Shown one piece after another: positions 1 through 6,176 of a stretch of DNA of 23,252 nucleotides (position 1 is the stretch's first letter; every line of letters begins with the position of its first letter). The position numbers and the translations under genes were made by a program. The stretch is from contig JAEWTL010000123.1 of assembly GCA_023459495.1 (NCBI GenBank), positions 1-23,252 of the forward strand, read 5' to 3'. The notes beneath the pieces are model-generated. The model was not told the DNA's origin, ran no database searches, and worked only from the letters and a program-made list of their open reading frames with translations. This stretch comes from Bacillota bacterium. GTDB lineage: Bacteria > Bacillota > Clostridia > Christensenellales > SZUA-584.

Positions 1-57
1 TACCTGCTTAGCTATCTCGACTTTGAACTCCCGTTCGTAATTTTGTCGTTCTGCCAT
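1..57 (-). CDS. IS3-family transposase OrfA, N-terminal fragment (cut by window edge)
   Basis: The minus strand reads an ATG at 57 followed by 18 more open codons to the edge. The peptide begins MAERQNYEREFKVEIAKQV, which resembles the start of IS3-family OrfA proteins: a basic and aromatic lead followed by the E-F-K-x-E-x-x-K-x-V helix of the first helix-turn-helix region. A GAGGT stretch lies about 11 bases upstream as a possible ribosome binding site. Only 19 residues are visible, so the family call rests on this short motif. The rest of the element, including OrfB with the DDE domain and the far end, lies outside the window. Confidence 0.6.
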   Translation of the reverse strand, partial: MAERQNYEREFKVEIAKQV

Positions 58-81
58 TGCTTTTTACCTCACTTGAAATGT

Positions 82-107
82 ATTATACCAGCCATTCCAA
101 GTGTCAA
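82..107 (-). promoter_or_regulatory. Candidate promoter of the IS3-type transposase
   Basis: On the minus strand a TATAAT (fwd 82-87) is preceded by TGG, making an extended -10. A TTGACA (fwd 102-107) lies upstream, but the spacer is only 14 bases, shorter than optimal. The distance to the ATG at 57 suits a transposase leader. The element's terminal inverted repeat should also lie between about 58 and 120, but with one end only I cannot define it. Confidence 0.4.
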
Positions 108-130
108 GCAAATCGCACTCACTGCAAAAG

Positions 131-176
131 CCTCCCCTTGAGGGGAGGTGGACGCCGCTAGGCGGAGGAGAGGTGA
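131..176. repeat. Dispersed hairpin repeat, copy 1
   Basis: CCTCCCCTTGAGGGGAGG (131-148) is a perfect 7-bp stem with a 4-base loop. It is followed by a second small stem (GCCGC-ta-GGCGG) and a purine-rich GGAGAGGTGAC tail. A related copy lies at 1401-1442 in the same orientation, and both lie downstream of a minus-strand gene. On the minus strand this hairpin is followed by only four T residues, so it would be a weak terminator for the TetR gene. The arrangement resembles the short dispersed palindromic repeats common in clostridial genomes. Confidence 0.55.
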
Positions 177-247
177 CAGATTGCTGGGTGATTCCGAGTC
201 TTCCTGGCATTAAAGAGAAAGCCGGAAGACACCGTTGCAAAGCGCGG

Positions 248-832
248 TCAGCCTCTGCAGAACAGCCGCTCCAGATAATCGTCAATAAATTGCTGCCGCT
301 GGCTTTCGTTTCTCAGGTCGACGCCCAGTTCGGCTTTGACCACATCGGTGCGTAAAAACACGGTCTGCACGGCCGAAATCATCAGCGTGGTCATCCTGCG
401 CGAGTCGGCGTCGATGCCCCTTTCCCCGCAGGCTGCCTCCACCAGCGGCAGGTAAGCCGCGATTGTCTGCGCGGTGTTGTCATCTGTCCGCGCGGCCCGA
501 TGATCCGTCAGTATGGACACCCGCGATATATTCTCGTTGATATAGAGAAAACGACAGGTAGACCCGAGCATCTGTTTGAGCGTATCCATGGCAGAAAGGC
601 CGGTAAGCGGAGCGGCCACCTTGTTGAACCTTGCAATCACATTGCCGATGATATGCTGCACGCACTGCTCGATCAGCCTTTCCTTGGTCTGAAAGTGGTA
701 GTTGATCTGGCTGATGCCCGTATTGGCGGCGCTGCAGATGTCCCTGACCGTGATCTCCTCAATGTTGCTGCCCTTTTCTTCGATGAGCCGGATCGTCGCT
801 TCGATGATCCGCTGCTTAATATCCCGCTGCAA
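248..832 (-). CDS. TetR/AcrR-family transcriptional regulator
   Basis: A 194-residue protein starting at a TTG codon at 832. The start is chosen because AAGGAGG (fwd 838-844) sits five bases upstream and overlaps the stop codon of the preceding gene, whereas the longer frame from 871 has no ribosome site and reads through that gene. The N-terminal 50 residues hold the TetR helix-turn-helix (ITVRDICSAANTGISQ, then INYHFQTKERL, the conserved recognition-helix and YHF/F-x-x-K-E-x-L pattern). The remainder is a helical ligand-binding domain not specific enough to name an inducer. It is translationally coupled to the upstream small membrane protein, so the regulator probably controls that gene and itself. 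TetR family is secure; target and ligand are unknown. Confidence 0.88.
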   Translation of the reverse strand: MQRDIKQRIIEATIRLIEEKGSNIEEITVRDICSAANTGISQINYHFQTKERLIEQCVQHIIGNVIARFNKVAAPLTGLSAMDTLKQMLGSTCRFLYINENISRVSILTDHRAARTDDNTAQTIAAYLPLVEAACGERGIDADSRRMTTLMISAVQTVFLRTDVVKAELGVDLRNESQRQQFIDDYLERLFCRG

Positions 833-842
833 AACGTCCTCC

Positions 843-1205
843 TTAGTGCACCAATGGGGCCAGACGGCCAATGATGGATTTCAGCACAGTGATGCCCGCC
901 AGTATGAACAGCGCTGTTTTTGCATCGTAGATGATGGGCAGGTTCCAACGGAATATCTGCGTGAGAAAGATCAGCAGCGCGATCACACCGAGCAGATACC
1001 CGAGGATGGTGAGAAAGTGAACGGGGTTGCCGTTGATAAATTTGCCCACACTGATGGCGCAGAACGCCATCCCGATGGCCCCAAGTGTGATGACCGCTGC
1101 GCGCGGACTGTCGATGAATAAAACCTGCCTTCCGGATATACCCGCCCAAACGATCAACCCGGTTACTGCCGCAACCAGAATAGTGATCCATATGCTGTTG
1201 CCCAT
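843..1205 (-). CDS. Small integral membrane protein of unknown function
   Basis: About 120 residues with four hydrophobic segments (roughly 6-23, 37-54, 63-85 and 94-114 from the chosen ATG) and short loops. I recognise no family. The start at 1205 has a near-perfect AAAGGAGG five bases upstream; an alternative ATG at 1232 with AAGGAG at good spacing would add nine residues. Its stop codon TAA (fwd 843-845) overlaps the ribosome binding site of the TetR gene, so the two form a coupled operon driven from the promoter at 1278-1306. By context it may be the protein whose level the TetR regulator sets, for example a small transporter-like or stress-response membrane protein, but that is inference. 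Confidence 0.75.
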   Translation of the reverse strand: MGNSIWITILVAAVTGLIVWAGISGRQVLFIDSPRAAVITLGAIGMAFCAISVGKFINGNPVHFLTILGYLLGVIALLIFLTQIFRWNLPIIYDAKTALFILAGITVLKSIIGRLAPLVH

Positions 1206-1252
1206 AGCTGCCTCCTTTTTTGACTGTTCCATAAACATTACTCCTTAAATTA

Positions 1253-1263
1253 AAACAGTGTTT
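1253..1263. promoter_or_regulatory. Candidate operator for the TetR regulator
   Basis: AAACAGTGTTT is an 11-bp palindrome (AAACA-N-TGTTT) about 8 bases downstream of the predicted transcription start of the membrane protein-tetR operon. Its position would let the TetR product block transcription of its own operon. The site is short, so the assignment is inference from position and symmetry. Confidence 0.35.
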
Positions 1264-1277
1264 GAAACTTTGTTATG

Positions 1278-1306
1278 AATATATAATGTTGGTTTCGTTT
1301 TGTCAA
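1278..1306 (-). promoter_or_regulatory. Sigma-A-type promoter of the membrane protein-tetR operon
   Basis: On the minus strand TTGACA (fwd 1301-1306) and TATATT (fwd 1278-1283) are separated by exactly 17 bases. Transcription would start near 1271, leaving a leader of about 40-65 bases that contains the palindrome at 1253-1263 and an AAGGAG. Confidence 0.75.
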
Positions 1307-1400
1307 CAGTGAGTTGAGCAATGAACCTGAATTGTTACGATTACAGGATGGACAGTCGAAGATACTCACGGCGCATCTGGGTGGGCAAGCCAGCCGTAAC

Positions 1401-1442
1401 AAAAAACCTCCCTCAAGGGGAGGTTGGTGCCGCAAGGTGACG
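1401..1442 (-). terminator. Terminator formed by dispersed hairpin repeat, copy 2
   Basis: On the minus strand AACCTCCC (fwd 1418-1425) and GGGAGGTT (fwd 1405-1412) form an 8-bp stem followed directly by a run of T (fwd 1401-1406 is all A). It lies about 30 bases past the lipoprotein stop codon and is a good intrinsic terminator for it. Adjacent bases 1426-1442 continue the similarity to the repeat at 131-176 (the GCCGC-AGG-GG segment), so the terminator appears to be part of a dispersed repeat. Confidence 0.65.
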
Positions 1443-1455
1443 GAAAAGTATCGAA

Positions 1456-1965
1456 TCAATCCAGCAGCGTAACTTCCGTGATCATGTCCAGATTGATGAC
1501 CTTATCGGGTTCATAAATATACAAATCGATATTGACCCAGGTGACCTCCATTTTCTGACCAATAGTAAGCGTTTCAAAATCCGTATCACAGCTGCTGCTG
1601 ATCCAGAACCAGCACTCCTCTCCGTCTTCGGCCCGGATGAGGACATGCATATAATCGCCGTATTGGAGCTCCGCGAAATAGCCGGTGAACGTACCGGTGG
1701 AATGTACGGTTCCGTCTATCAGCGACTCGGAGGGTGTCGGAAAGGCTTCCGCAGAAGATGTTGCAGAAGGAGTTGCGGCTGGCACGGGGGTAATCGTATG
1801 GGCAGGCAAAACGGCCTGAGTATGGGTTGGGTTAGATGTAGTCAATTCTACTGTTGGTGTTTCTGCAGCAGGGGATAATGAGGCTCCGCCCGCAATTGGC
1901 GTGCAGCCTGCAGCCAGTGCGAGAATAATCAAAAGGAAGAATGCCGTTACATGAAACTTTCGCAT
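1456..1965 (-). CDS. Secreted lipoprotein of unknown function
   Basis: A 169-residue protein with a type II signal peptide: MRK, a hydrophobic core, then the lipobox LAAGC with Cys21 as the lipidated residue. Residues 22-85 are a Pro/Thr/Ser/Ala-rich linker typical of surface tethers. Residues 86-169 form a small beta-rich domain (GTFTGYFAELQYGDYMHVLI, then EECWFWISSS, then IGQKMEVTWVNIDLYI) that I cannot assign. It contains two cysteines that could form a disulfide. AGGAGG lies nine bases upstream of the ATG. It appears monocistronic, with a terminator at 1401-1425. Base composition is visibly more AT-rich than the recR-dnaX block next to it. Confidence 0.85.
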   Translation of the reverse strand: MRKFHVTAFFLLIILALAAGCTPIAGGASLSPAAETPTVELTTSNPTHTQAVLPAHTITPVPAATPSATSSAEAFPTPSESLIDGTVHSTGTFTGYFAELQYGDYMHVLIRAEDGEECWFWISSSCDTDFETLTIGQKMEVTWVNIDLYIYEPDKVINLDMITEVTLLD

Positions 1966-1993
1966 GGGATCGCCTCCTATCCAATAATAACAT

Positions 1994-2017
1994 ATTATAC
2001 TGCATTGAGATATTATT
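1994..2017 (-). promoter_or_regulatory. Candidate promoter of the lipoprotein gene
   Basis: A perfect TATAAT on the minus strand (fwd 1994-1999) lies about 30 bases upstream of the ATG. The -35 region about 17-18 bases upstream (TGTTAA/CTGTTA) matches the consensus poorly. The start point would be near 1987. Confidence 0.45.
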
Positions 2018-2040
2018 TAACAGTAATTCCGAAAATAATA

Positions 2041-2081
2041 AAAGCGGCTGTGGCATCCTCACGAAACGTCGCAGCCGCTTT
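2041..2081 (-). terminator. Intrinsic terminator of the dnaX-ebfC-recR operon
   Basis: AAAGCGGCTG (2041-2050) and CAGCCGCTTT (2072-2081) form a 10-bp stem around a 21-base loop. On the minus strand the stem is followed by TTATTATTTTC. It sits 17 bases past the recR stop codon. Confidence 0.8.
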
Positions 2082-2097
2082 CAAGTTGTATCCGTAT

Positions 2098-2703
2098 TTA
2101 GTATTCCGTCCGGCCCTCCAGTGCGCGCGTCAGCGTCACCTCGTCGGTATACTCGAGGTCCGCACCCACCGGTACGCCATGCGCGATGCGCGTAATCTTC
2201 ACGCCGAGCGGCCGGATGGTCTTGGCAATGTACGCCGCGGTCGCCGTTCCCTGCACGTCCGGGTTGGTCGCGAGAATTATCTCGGCGATGCCGCCCTTGG
2301 CAAGGCGGTCGATGAGGGAGGGGATCGCGATGTCGTCCGGGCCCACGCCGTCCATTGGCGAAATCACGCCGTGCAGCACATGGTATACGCCGCGGAATTC
2401 GCGCGTTCGCTCAATCGCAAGCACGTCCTTCACATCCGCCACTACGCATACCAGCGAAGCGTCGCGGGAGGTGTCGGCGCAGATGGAGCAGGCTTCTTCG
2501 CCCTGCGGCATCAGGTTGCCGCACACGGGGCATAGCACTGCGTTGCGTTTGGCATAGCGTAAATCGTCCGCGAAGGCGTCCACCTCGGCTTCGCTCATGT
2601 TGATTACATGAAAAGCGAGCCGCTGGGCCGTCTTTGCGCCGATGCCCGGCAGCCGGGAGAACTGCAGGATGAGCCGGGAAAGCGGCTCGATGACCGGGCT
2701 CAT
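2098..2703 (-). CDS. recR: Recombination mediator protein RecR
   Basis: 201 residues, the usual RecR length. The order is: helix-hairpin-helix around residues 17-27 (RLPGIGAKTAQR), a Cys4 zinc finger with Cys58, Cys61, Cys72 and Cys75, then a TOPRIM domain from about 82 to 175, ending in the Walker-B-like VPVGADLEYTDEVTL region characteristic of RecR. RecR works with RecO and RecF to load RecA on SSB-coated gapped DNA. The ATG follows the ebfC stop codon directly with no gap and only a weak GGGA upstream, so translation is probably coupled. The dnaX-ebfC-recR order is conserved across many bacteria. Confidence 0.97.
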   Translation of the reverse strand: MSPVIEPLSRLILQFSRLPGIGAKTAQRLAFHVINMSEAEVDAFADDLRYAKRNAVLCPVCGNLMPQGEEACSICADTSRDASLVCVVADVKDVLAIERTREFRGVYHVLHGVISPMDGVGPDDIAIPSLIDRLAKGGIAEIILATNPDVQGTATAAYIAKTIRPLGVKITRIAHGVPVGADLEYTDEVTLTRALEGRTEY

Positions 2704-3054
2704 TTAAAATCCCGGCAGGTTCATGCCGCCCGTGATGCCGTTCATGCGCTCCTGCATCATCGCGTCGGCCTTGTTCAGCGCCTCGTTGACCGCTGCCGTG
2801 ACGAGGTCTTCAAGCATCTCGACGTCATCCGGGTCCACCGCGTCGGGCGAGATTTTTACGCTCAGTATCTTCTTTGCGCCTGTAGCGCGCACCGTTACCA
2901 CGCCGCCACCTGCGGTCGCTTCCACCTCGGCTTGCTCGACTTCGGCCTGCGCCGCCGCCATATCCGCCTGCATCTTCTGAGCCTTGGCGATCATGCTGCC
3001 CATGCCGCCTCCGCCGCCCATTCCGCCTCCGCCGTAAGAGGGCCGTTTTGCCAT
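2704..3054 (-). CDS. ebfC: YbaB/EbfC family nucleoid-associated protein
   Basis: 116 residues. A Gly/Met-rich N-terminus (residues 8-19) is typical of clostridial members. It is followed by a long helix (IAKAQKMQADMAAAQAEVEQ) and the family core GGGVVTVRATGAKKILSVKI with the conserved DPDDVEMLEDLV segment. EbfC/YbaB proteins are dimers that bind DNA and associate with the nucleoid. An AAGGAGG lies eight bases before the ATG. It sits between dnaX and recR, its standard position, with 14 bases to dnaX and none to recR. Confidence 0.96.
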   Translation of the reverse strand: MAKRPSYGGGGMGGGGGMGSMIAKAQKMQADMAAAQAEVEQAEVEATAGGGVVTVRATGAKKILSVKISPDAVDPDDVEMLEDLVTAAVNEALNKADAMMQERMNGITGGMNLPGF

Positions 3055-3068
3055 ATATACTTCCTCCT

Positions 3069-4625
3069 TCAGATTTCCTCGATTTGATCTGTAAACGGGA
3101 TCGTGCGGCCTTTGCTTGCCGCCGTCTCGTGCTTTCTAGCTGTTATGGTCACTGAGAGCGGTCGTCCTGCGCACGCCGCGACCACCTTCTCTACGGTTTG
3201 ACGCTCGCCGTCCGTCCGCAGCATTTCTGATGCCGTGCAATGATCGTCAAATATGACATCGAACCGGTCGCCGGTGAGCGAGGCGCACACCGCCCTTTTC
3301 GCGTAGGTGTAGGTGATGTGCGCTTCCTGATCCAGCTTATCCAGCGCCTGCTGCCACAACGCGTCCGCCGATGCGTCGCGCGGGAGAGCGGGCTTGGGTG
3401 CTGCCGATGCTTTTTTTGTTGTGGCCTCTGTGGGCCGCGCGGACGCCGGTGCCGCTGTGGATGCCGGGGCTGCCTGCAGGGGAGCCTGCGCCGCGCGCTG
3501 CTCCAGCGCGGCCAGCCGTGCCTCCAGCTTTTCCACCCGCGCCTTGTCGGGCGAGGACGTGTCGTCCTCCGGGGCCATAAGCGCCATCACTGCGGTTTCC
3601 AGCACGATGTCGGCGCGCAGATTCTGCCGCATTTCGTATTCCTTGCGCAGCAGGATGTCGAGCGCACGCACGCACGCCGCCTTGCCATATTGTTTGGTAA
3701 TCGCTTTGAGCGCCTCATCCGCTTCATCCGGGGCCGCGCCTGCCGATATCCACATCATGCGGCGGAACACGTCCGCAAGGTCGTGGATCAGCACGCGCGT
3801 ATCCGCGCCGGAAACCAGCAGCTCGCGTAGGGTTTCGAGCGCTTCCTTTTCCTCGTATCGGGCAATATGGCCTGCCAGTGCCTGCAGCGCACGCATGTCG
3901 CCGCCGCCCAGGGCTGCGGCAACGCTTGCCGCGGTAACCGCTCCGCTGCCTGCGCACTGGTCGAGGATGGACAGCGCGTCGCGCAGGCCGCCCTCTGCCG
4001 CGCGGGCAATCTGGAAGAGCGCCGCGTCCTCGTACTGGTAGTCTTCGCTCTGGGCAATACGTTTAAGCTGCGCGACGATATCGGCCTCGCCAATGCGCCG
4101 GAAGTCGAACCGCTGGCACCGCGAACGGATCGTCGCGGGCAGCTTGTGCGGCTCGGTCGTCGCGAGTATGAACAGCACATGCGCCGGCGGTTCTTCGAGC
4201 GTCTTTAACAACGCGTTGAACGCGCCTTTGGAGAGCATATGCACTTCGTCGATGATGTATACCTTTTTGGAGAGGAACGCGGGCATCAGTCCCACGCGGT
4301 CGCGCAGCTCGCGCACGGAGTCTACGCCGTTGTTGGAGGCCGCATCGATCTCCACGATGTCTACCGAGCCGTTATCCGCGCTGTGCAGACAGGCCGTGCA
4401 TTTGCCGCAGGGCTCTGCGCCTTCCGGGCTCTGGCAGTTGACGGCGCGCGCGAGTATTTTAGCGAGGCTGGTTTTGCCCGTGCCGCGCGGACCGGAAAAA
4501 AGGTACGCGTGTACCGTTCGGCCCGTTTCGACCTGCGCTTTCAGTACTTTTGTGATGTGTTCCTGCCCGACCACATCGGCAAACCTTGAAGGCCGCCAGA
4601 CGCGGTAGAGCGCCGTATATGCCAT
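3069..4625 (-). CDS. dnaX: DNA polymerase III subunit gamma/tau (clamp loader ATPase)
   Basis: 518 residues from the ATG at 4625 (MAYTALYRVWRP), chosen because AGGGAGG lies seven bases upstream; an in-frame ATG at 4649 adds eight unrelated residues. AAA+ features: Walker A GPRGTGKT at 45-52, zinc module Cys64, Cys73, Cys76 and Cys79, DEVH at 126-129, sensor 1 ATTEPHK at 155-161, and the SRC arginine-finger motif at 168-170. Domain III follows to about residue 360. An Ala/Pro-rich linker (about 375-420) leads to a C-terminal tau-like domain. DnaX is the motor subunit that loads the beta sliding clamp and bridges polymerase cores. An A7 run in the linker could allow frameshifting to a shorter gamma form. 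It is first gene of the operon with ebfC and recR. Confidence 0.97.
   Translation of the reverse strand: MAYTALYRVWRPSRFADVVGQEHITKVLKAQVETGRTVHAYLFSGPRGTGKTSLAKILARAVNCQSPEGAEPCGKCTACLHSADNGSVDIVEIDAASNNGVDSVRELRDRVGLMPAFLSKKVYIIDEVHMLSKGAFNALLKTLEEPPAHVLFILATTEPHKLPATIRSRCQRFDFRRIGEADIVAQLKRIAQSEDYQYEDAALFQIARAAEGGLRDALSILDQCAGSGAVTAASVAAALGGGDMRALQALAGHIARYEEKEALETLRELLVSGADTRVLIHDLADVFRRMMWISAGAAPDEADEALKAITKQYGKAACVRALDILLRKEYEMRQNLRADIVLETAVMALMAPEDDTSSPDKARVEKLEARLAALEQRAAQAPLQAAPASTAAPASARPTEATTKKASAAPKPALPRDASADALWQQALDKLDQEAHITYTYAKRAVCASLTGDRFDVIFDDHCTASEMLRTDGERQTVEKVVAACAGRPLSVTITARKHETAASKGRTIPFTDQIEEI
3411..3417 (-). other. A7 slippery run in dnaX, candidate frameshift site
   Basis: On the minus strand the linker codons ACA-AAA-AAA (Thr403, Lys404, Lys405) create a run of seven A, the form A-AAA-AAA needed for -1 slippage. 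The -1 frame then reads 24 more codons to a stop at 3337-3339, giving a product of about 429 residues that keeps the ATPase and oligomerisation domains and lacks the tau domain. Escherichia coli and Thermus make gamma from dnaX by slippage on A-rich runs. No strong downstream hairpin is obvious. Confidence 0.4.
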
Positions 4626-4651
4626 GATAACGCCTCCCTGACTGTCCATTT

Positions 4652-4680
4652 AATATACCATTTTTACAGGGGCATGTCTA
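4652..4680 (-). promoter_or_regulatory. Promoter of the dnaX-ebfC-recR operon
   Basis: On the minus strand TAGACA (fwd 4675-4680) and TATATT (fwd 4652-4657) are 17 bases apart. The -10 lies 26 bases upstream of the dnaX ATG. The upstream edge of the -35 touches the operator-like half-site at 4679-4689. Confidence 0.65.
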
Positions 4681-4716
4681 CGATACATCAGACGCGTATT
4701 TACGATATATCGTAAA
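4679..4716. promoter_or_regulatory. Paired operator-like sites upstream of dnaX
   Basis: TTTACGATATATCGTAAA (4699-4716) is a perfect 18-bp palindrome. A related 11-mer TACGATACATC (4679-4689) repeats TACGATATATC (4701-4711) with one mismatch, 22 bases apart start to start, about two helical turns. The proximal site abuts the dnaX -35. The pair looks like a binding site for a dimeric regulator acting on dnaX or on the divergent rodA. The regulator is not known. Confidence 0.5.
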
Positions 4717-4774
4717 CAAAAGGGGATGTACGCGGCGTGCAAATTGCGGTAAAATAAGTGGCATAGACGCTGCA

Positions 4775-4850
4775 TGTCATTCTGAGAAGTGAAGAATCCT
4801 GAACAAAGCAGGCGCAAAGATTCTTCAGTACTCCGCTATTCAAGATGACA
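4775..4850. repeat. MITE/REP-like palindromic element
   Basis: A 76-base stretch starts TGTCATTCTGAG and ends CAAGATGACA. Its arms are imperfect inverted repeats with TGTCAT/ATGACA termini, and inside them GAAGAATC (4791-4798) faces GATTCTTC (4819-4826) exactly. This matches the pattern of small non-coding palindromic elements (GTCATTCTGAG...GAAGAATC) seen scattered in many bacterial genomes. It contains no gene. It lies in the dnaX-rodA gap, upstream of both promoters. Confidence 0.6.
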
Positions 4851-4939
4851 ACACGCCTGGTGCCGGAAGTATATAGGACTTGAAGACAGAACAGAGAAAA
4901 AGTTTACAAAGCGCTGTCCTTTTCTGTTTGTCATATCTG

Positions 4940-4948
4940 TGTTATAAT
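4940..4948 (+). promoter_or_regulatory. Extended -10 promoter of rodA
   Basis: TGTTATAAT contains a perfect TATAAT at 4943-4948 preceded by TGT, an extended -10 element. No good -35 is found 16-18 bases upstream (TTTTCT region). Transcription would start near 4955, about 29 bases before the GTG start at 4984. Confidence 0.6.
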
Positions 4949-4983
4949 TTGAAACACAATCGTAAGATTTGTGCGGGGGAACT

Positions 4984-6162
4984 GTGAATACAAAGCTGAA
5001 GTTCATCGATCCGAGGATGTTCAAACATATAGACTGGCTGCTGTTCGCCAACATCGTGCTGCTCATCATGATGAGCCTCGTTGCGATTGCGAGCGCGCTC
5101 TCCGAACCAGTCACCGAAGGTTCAAACTCATTTATGGCGGTCATCTCTCAGTTGGACCTGAAGTACGTGATCCTGCAGCTCCAGTGGTTCGGCGTGGGCC
5201 TTTTCGCCATGTTCATCGTGCTGCTGCCCGACTATCACGCCATCGGCGAGTATTACAAGTGGATCTTCATTGTCATTGTGGTGTTGCTTATCGCGGTGTA
5301 CTTTTTAGGCGCTACCATCAACGGCACCCGCGGCTGGTTCCGCATCGGCACATCGGGCTTTCAGCCCAGCGAGGTGGGCAAGGTGGCCATGGTGATCGTT
5401 ATGGCCAAAATGATATCGGACCGTACCAAGGGCAAAGAGGGCGGTCTGCGCCACATCCGTGACCTGCTGCCGATCCTCGGTGTTTTCCTCATCCCGGTCG
5501 CGCTCATCATCCTGCAGAAGGACCTCGGCACCGCCATGGTGTACGCGTTTACGTTCTTCTCCATGCTGTTTATGGCGCGCACGAGCTGGAAGATTATCGG
5601 TGGGCTTTTGGGAGCCGTGGGCGTGGCGCTGCCCGCCACCTGGTTCCTGCTGGCCGACTGGCAGAAAAACCGTATCTACACCTTCCTTGGCATCCAGACC
5701 ACCGGAACCGTGACGACGGACGCGTCCTGGCAGTCCGATCTGGCCAAACAGGCCGCAGGCTCGGGCGAGATCTGGGGCCGCGGGCTTTTCTCTACGGATG
5801 GTAAGAGTACCGCGTCCAGCATCCCAGAGAACCATACGGACTTTATCTTCGCGTCGACCACCGAGGCCATCGGCTTTATCGGCGCGATGCTCATCATTTT
5901 GCTGTACTGCCTGCTGCTGTTCCGCACGCTGTACCTTGCCTCCAAGGCCAAGGACGACTTCGGTACGCTCATCATTGTGGGTGTGCTCGCCATGACGCTG
6001 TTCCACGTGTTCGAGAACATCGGCATGAACATCGGCGTTACGCCCATCACGGGCATCCCGCTGCCGTTCTTCAGCTATGGGGGATCAAATCTGTTAACCA
6101 ATATGATTGCTTTCGGCCTCGTCATCAACGTCAGCATGCGACGAGTCCGATGGAGTTTTTAG
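4984..6162 (+). CDS. rodA: RodA/FtsW/SpoVE (SEDS) peptidoglycan glycosyltransferase, RodA-like
   Basis: About 392 residues with some ten hydrophobic segments. SEDS signatures are clear: INGTRGWFRIGTSGFQPSE, KDLGTAMVY, then PENHTDFIFA with the catalytic-type Asp286 in the large extracellular loop, and the C-terminal GVTPITGIPLPFFSYGGSNLL. The ENIGMNIGVTPITGIPLPF form favours RodA over FtsW. RodA polymerises glycan strands with a class B PBP during side-wall growth. The start is uncertain: GTG at 4984 follows GGGGGA closely, while an in-frame TTG at 4969 lacks a ribosome site. The stop codon TAG is part of the TAGGAGG that serves the next gene. Confidence 0.92.
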   Translation: MNTKLKFIDPRMFKHIDWLLFANIVLLIMMSLVAIASALSEPVTEGSNSFMAVISQLDLKYVILQLQWFGVGLFAMFIVLLPDYHAIGEYYKWIFIVIVVLLIAVYFLGATINGTRGWFRIGTSGFQPSEVGKVAMVIVMAKMISDRTKGKEGGLRHIRDLLPILGVFLIPVALIILQKDLGTAMVYAFTFFSMLFMARTSWKIIGGLLGAVGVALPATWFLLADWQKNRIYTFLGIQTTGTVTTDASWQSDLAKQAAGSGEIWGRGLFSTDGKSTASSIPENHTDFIFASTTEAIGFIGAMLIILLYCLLLFRTLYLASKAKDDFGTLIIVGVLAMTLFHVFENIGMNIGVTPITGIPLPFFSYGGSNLLTNMIAFGLVINVSMRRVRWSF

Positions 6163-6176
6163 GAGGTGTCTGTCCT

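Noticed and set aside
3337..3675. Separate minus-strand gene of 112 codons in the dnaX linker
   Set aside because: It is the -1 frame of dnaX with no start signal. It is only of interest as the frameshift extension listed in the findings.
4626..4983. SRP RNA gene upstream of dnaX, as found in some Bacillota
   Set aside because: No conserved SRP apical loop sequence and no matching stem was found; the gap is explained by promoters, a palindrome and a MITE-like element.
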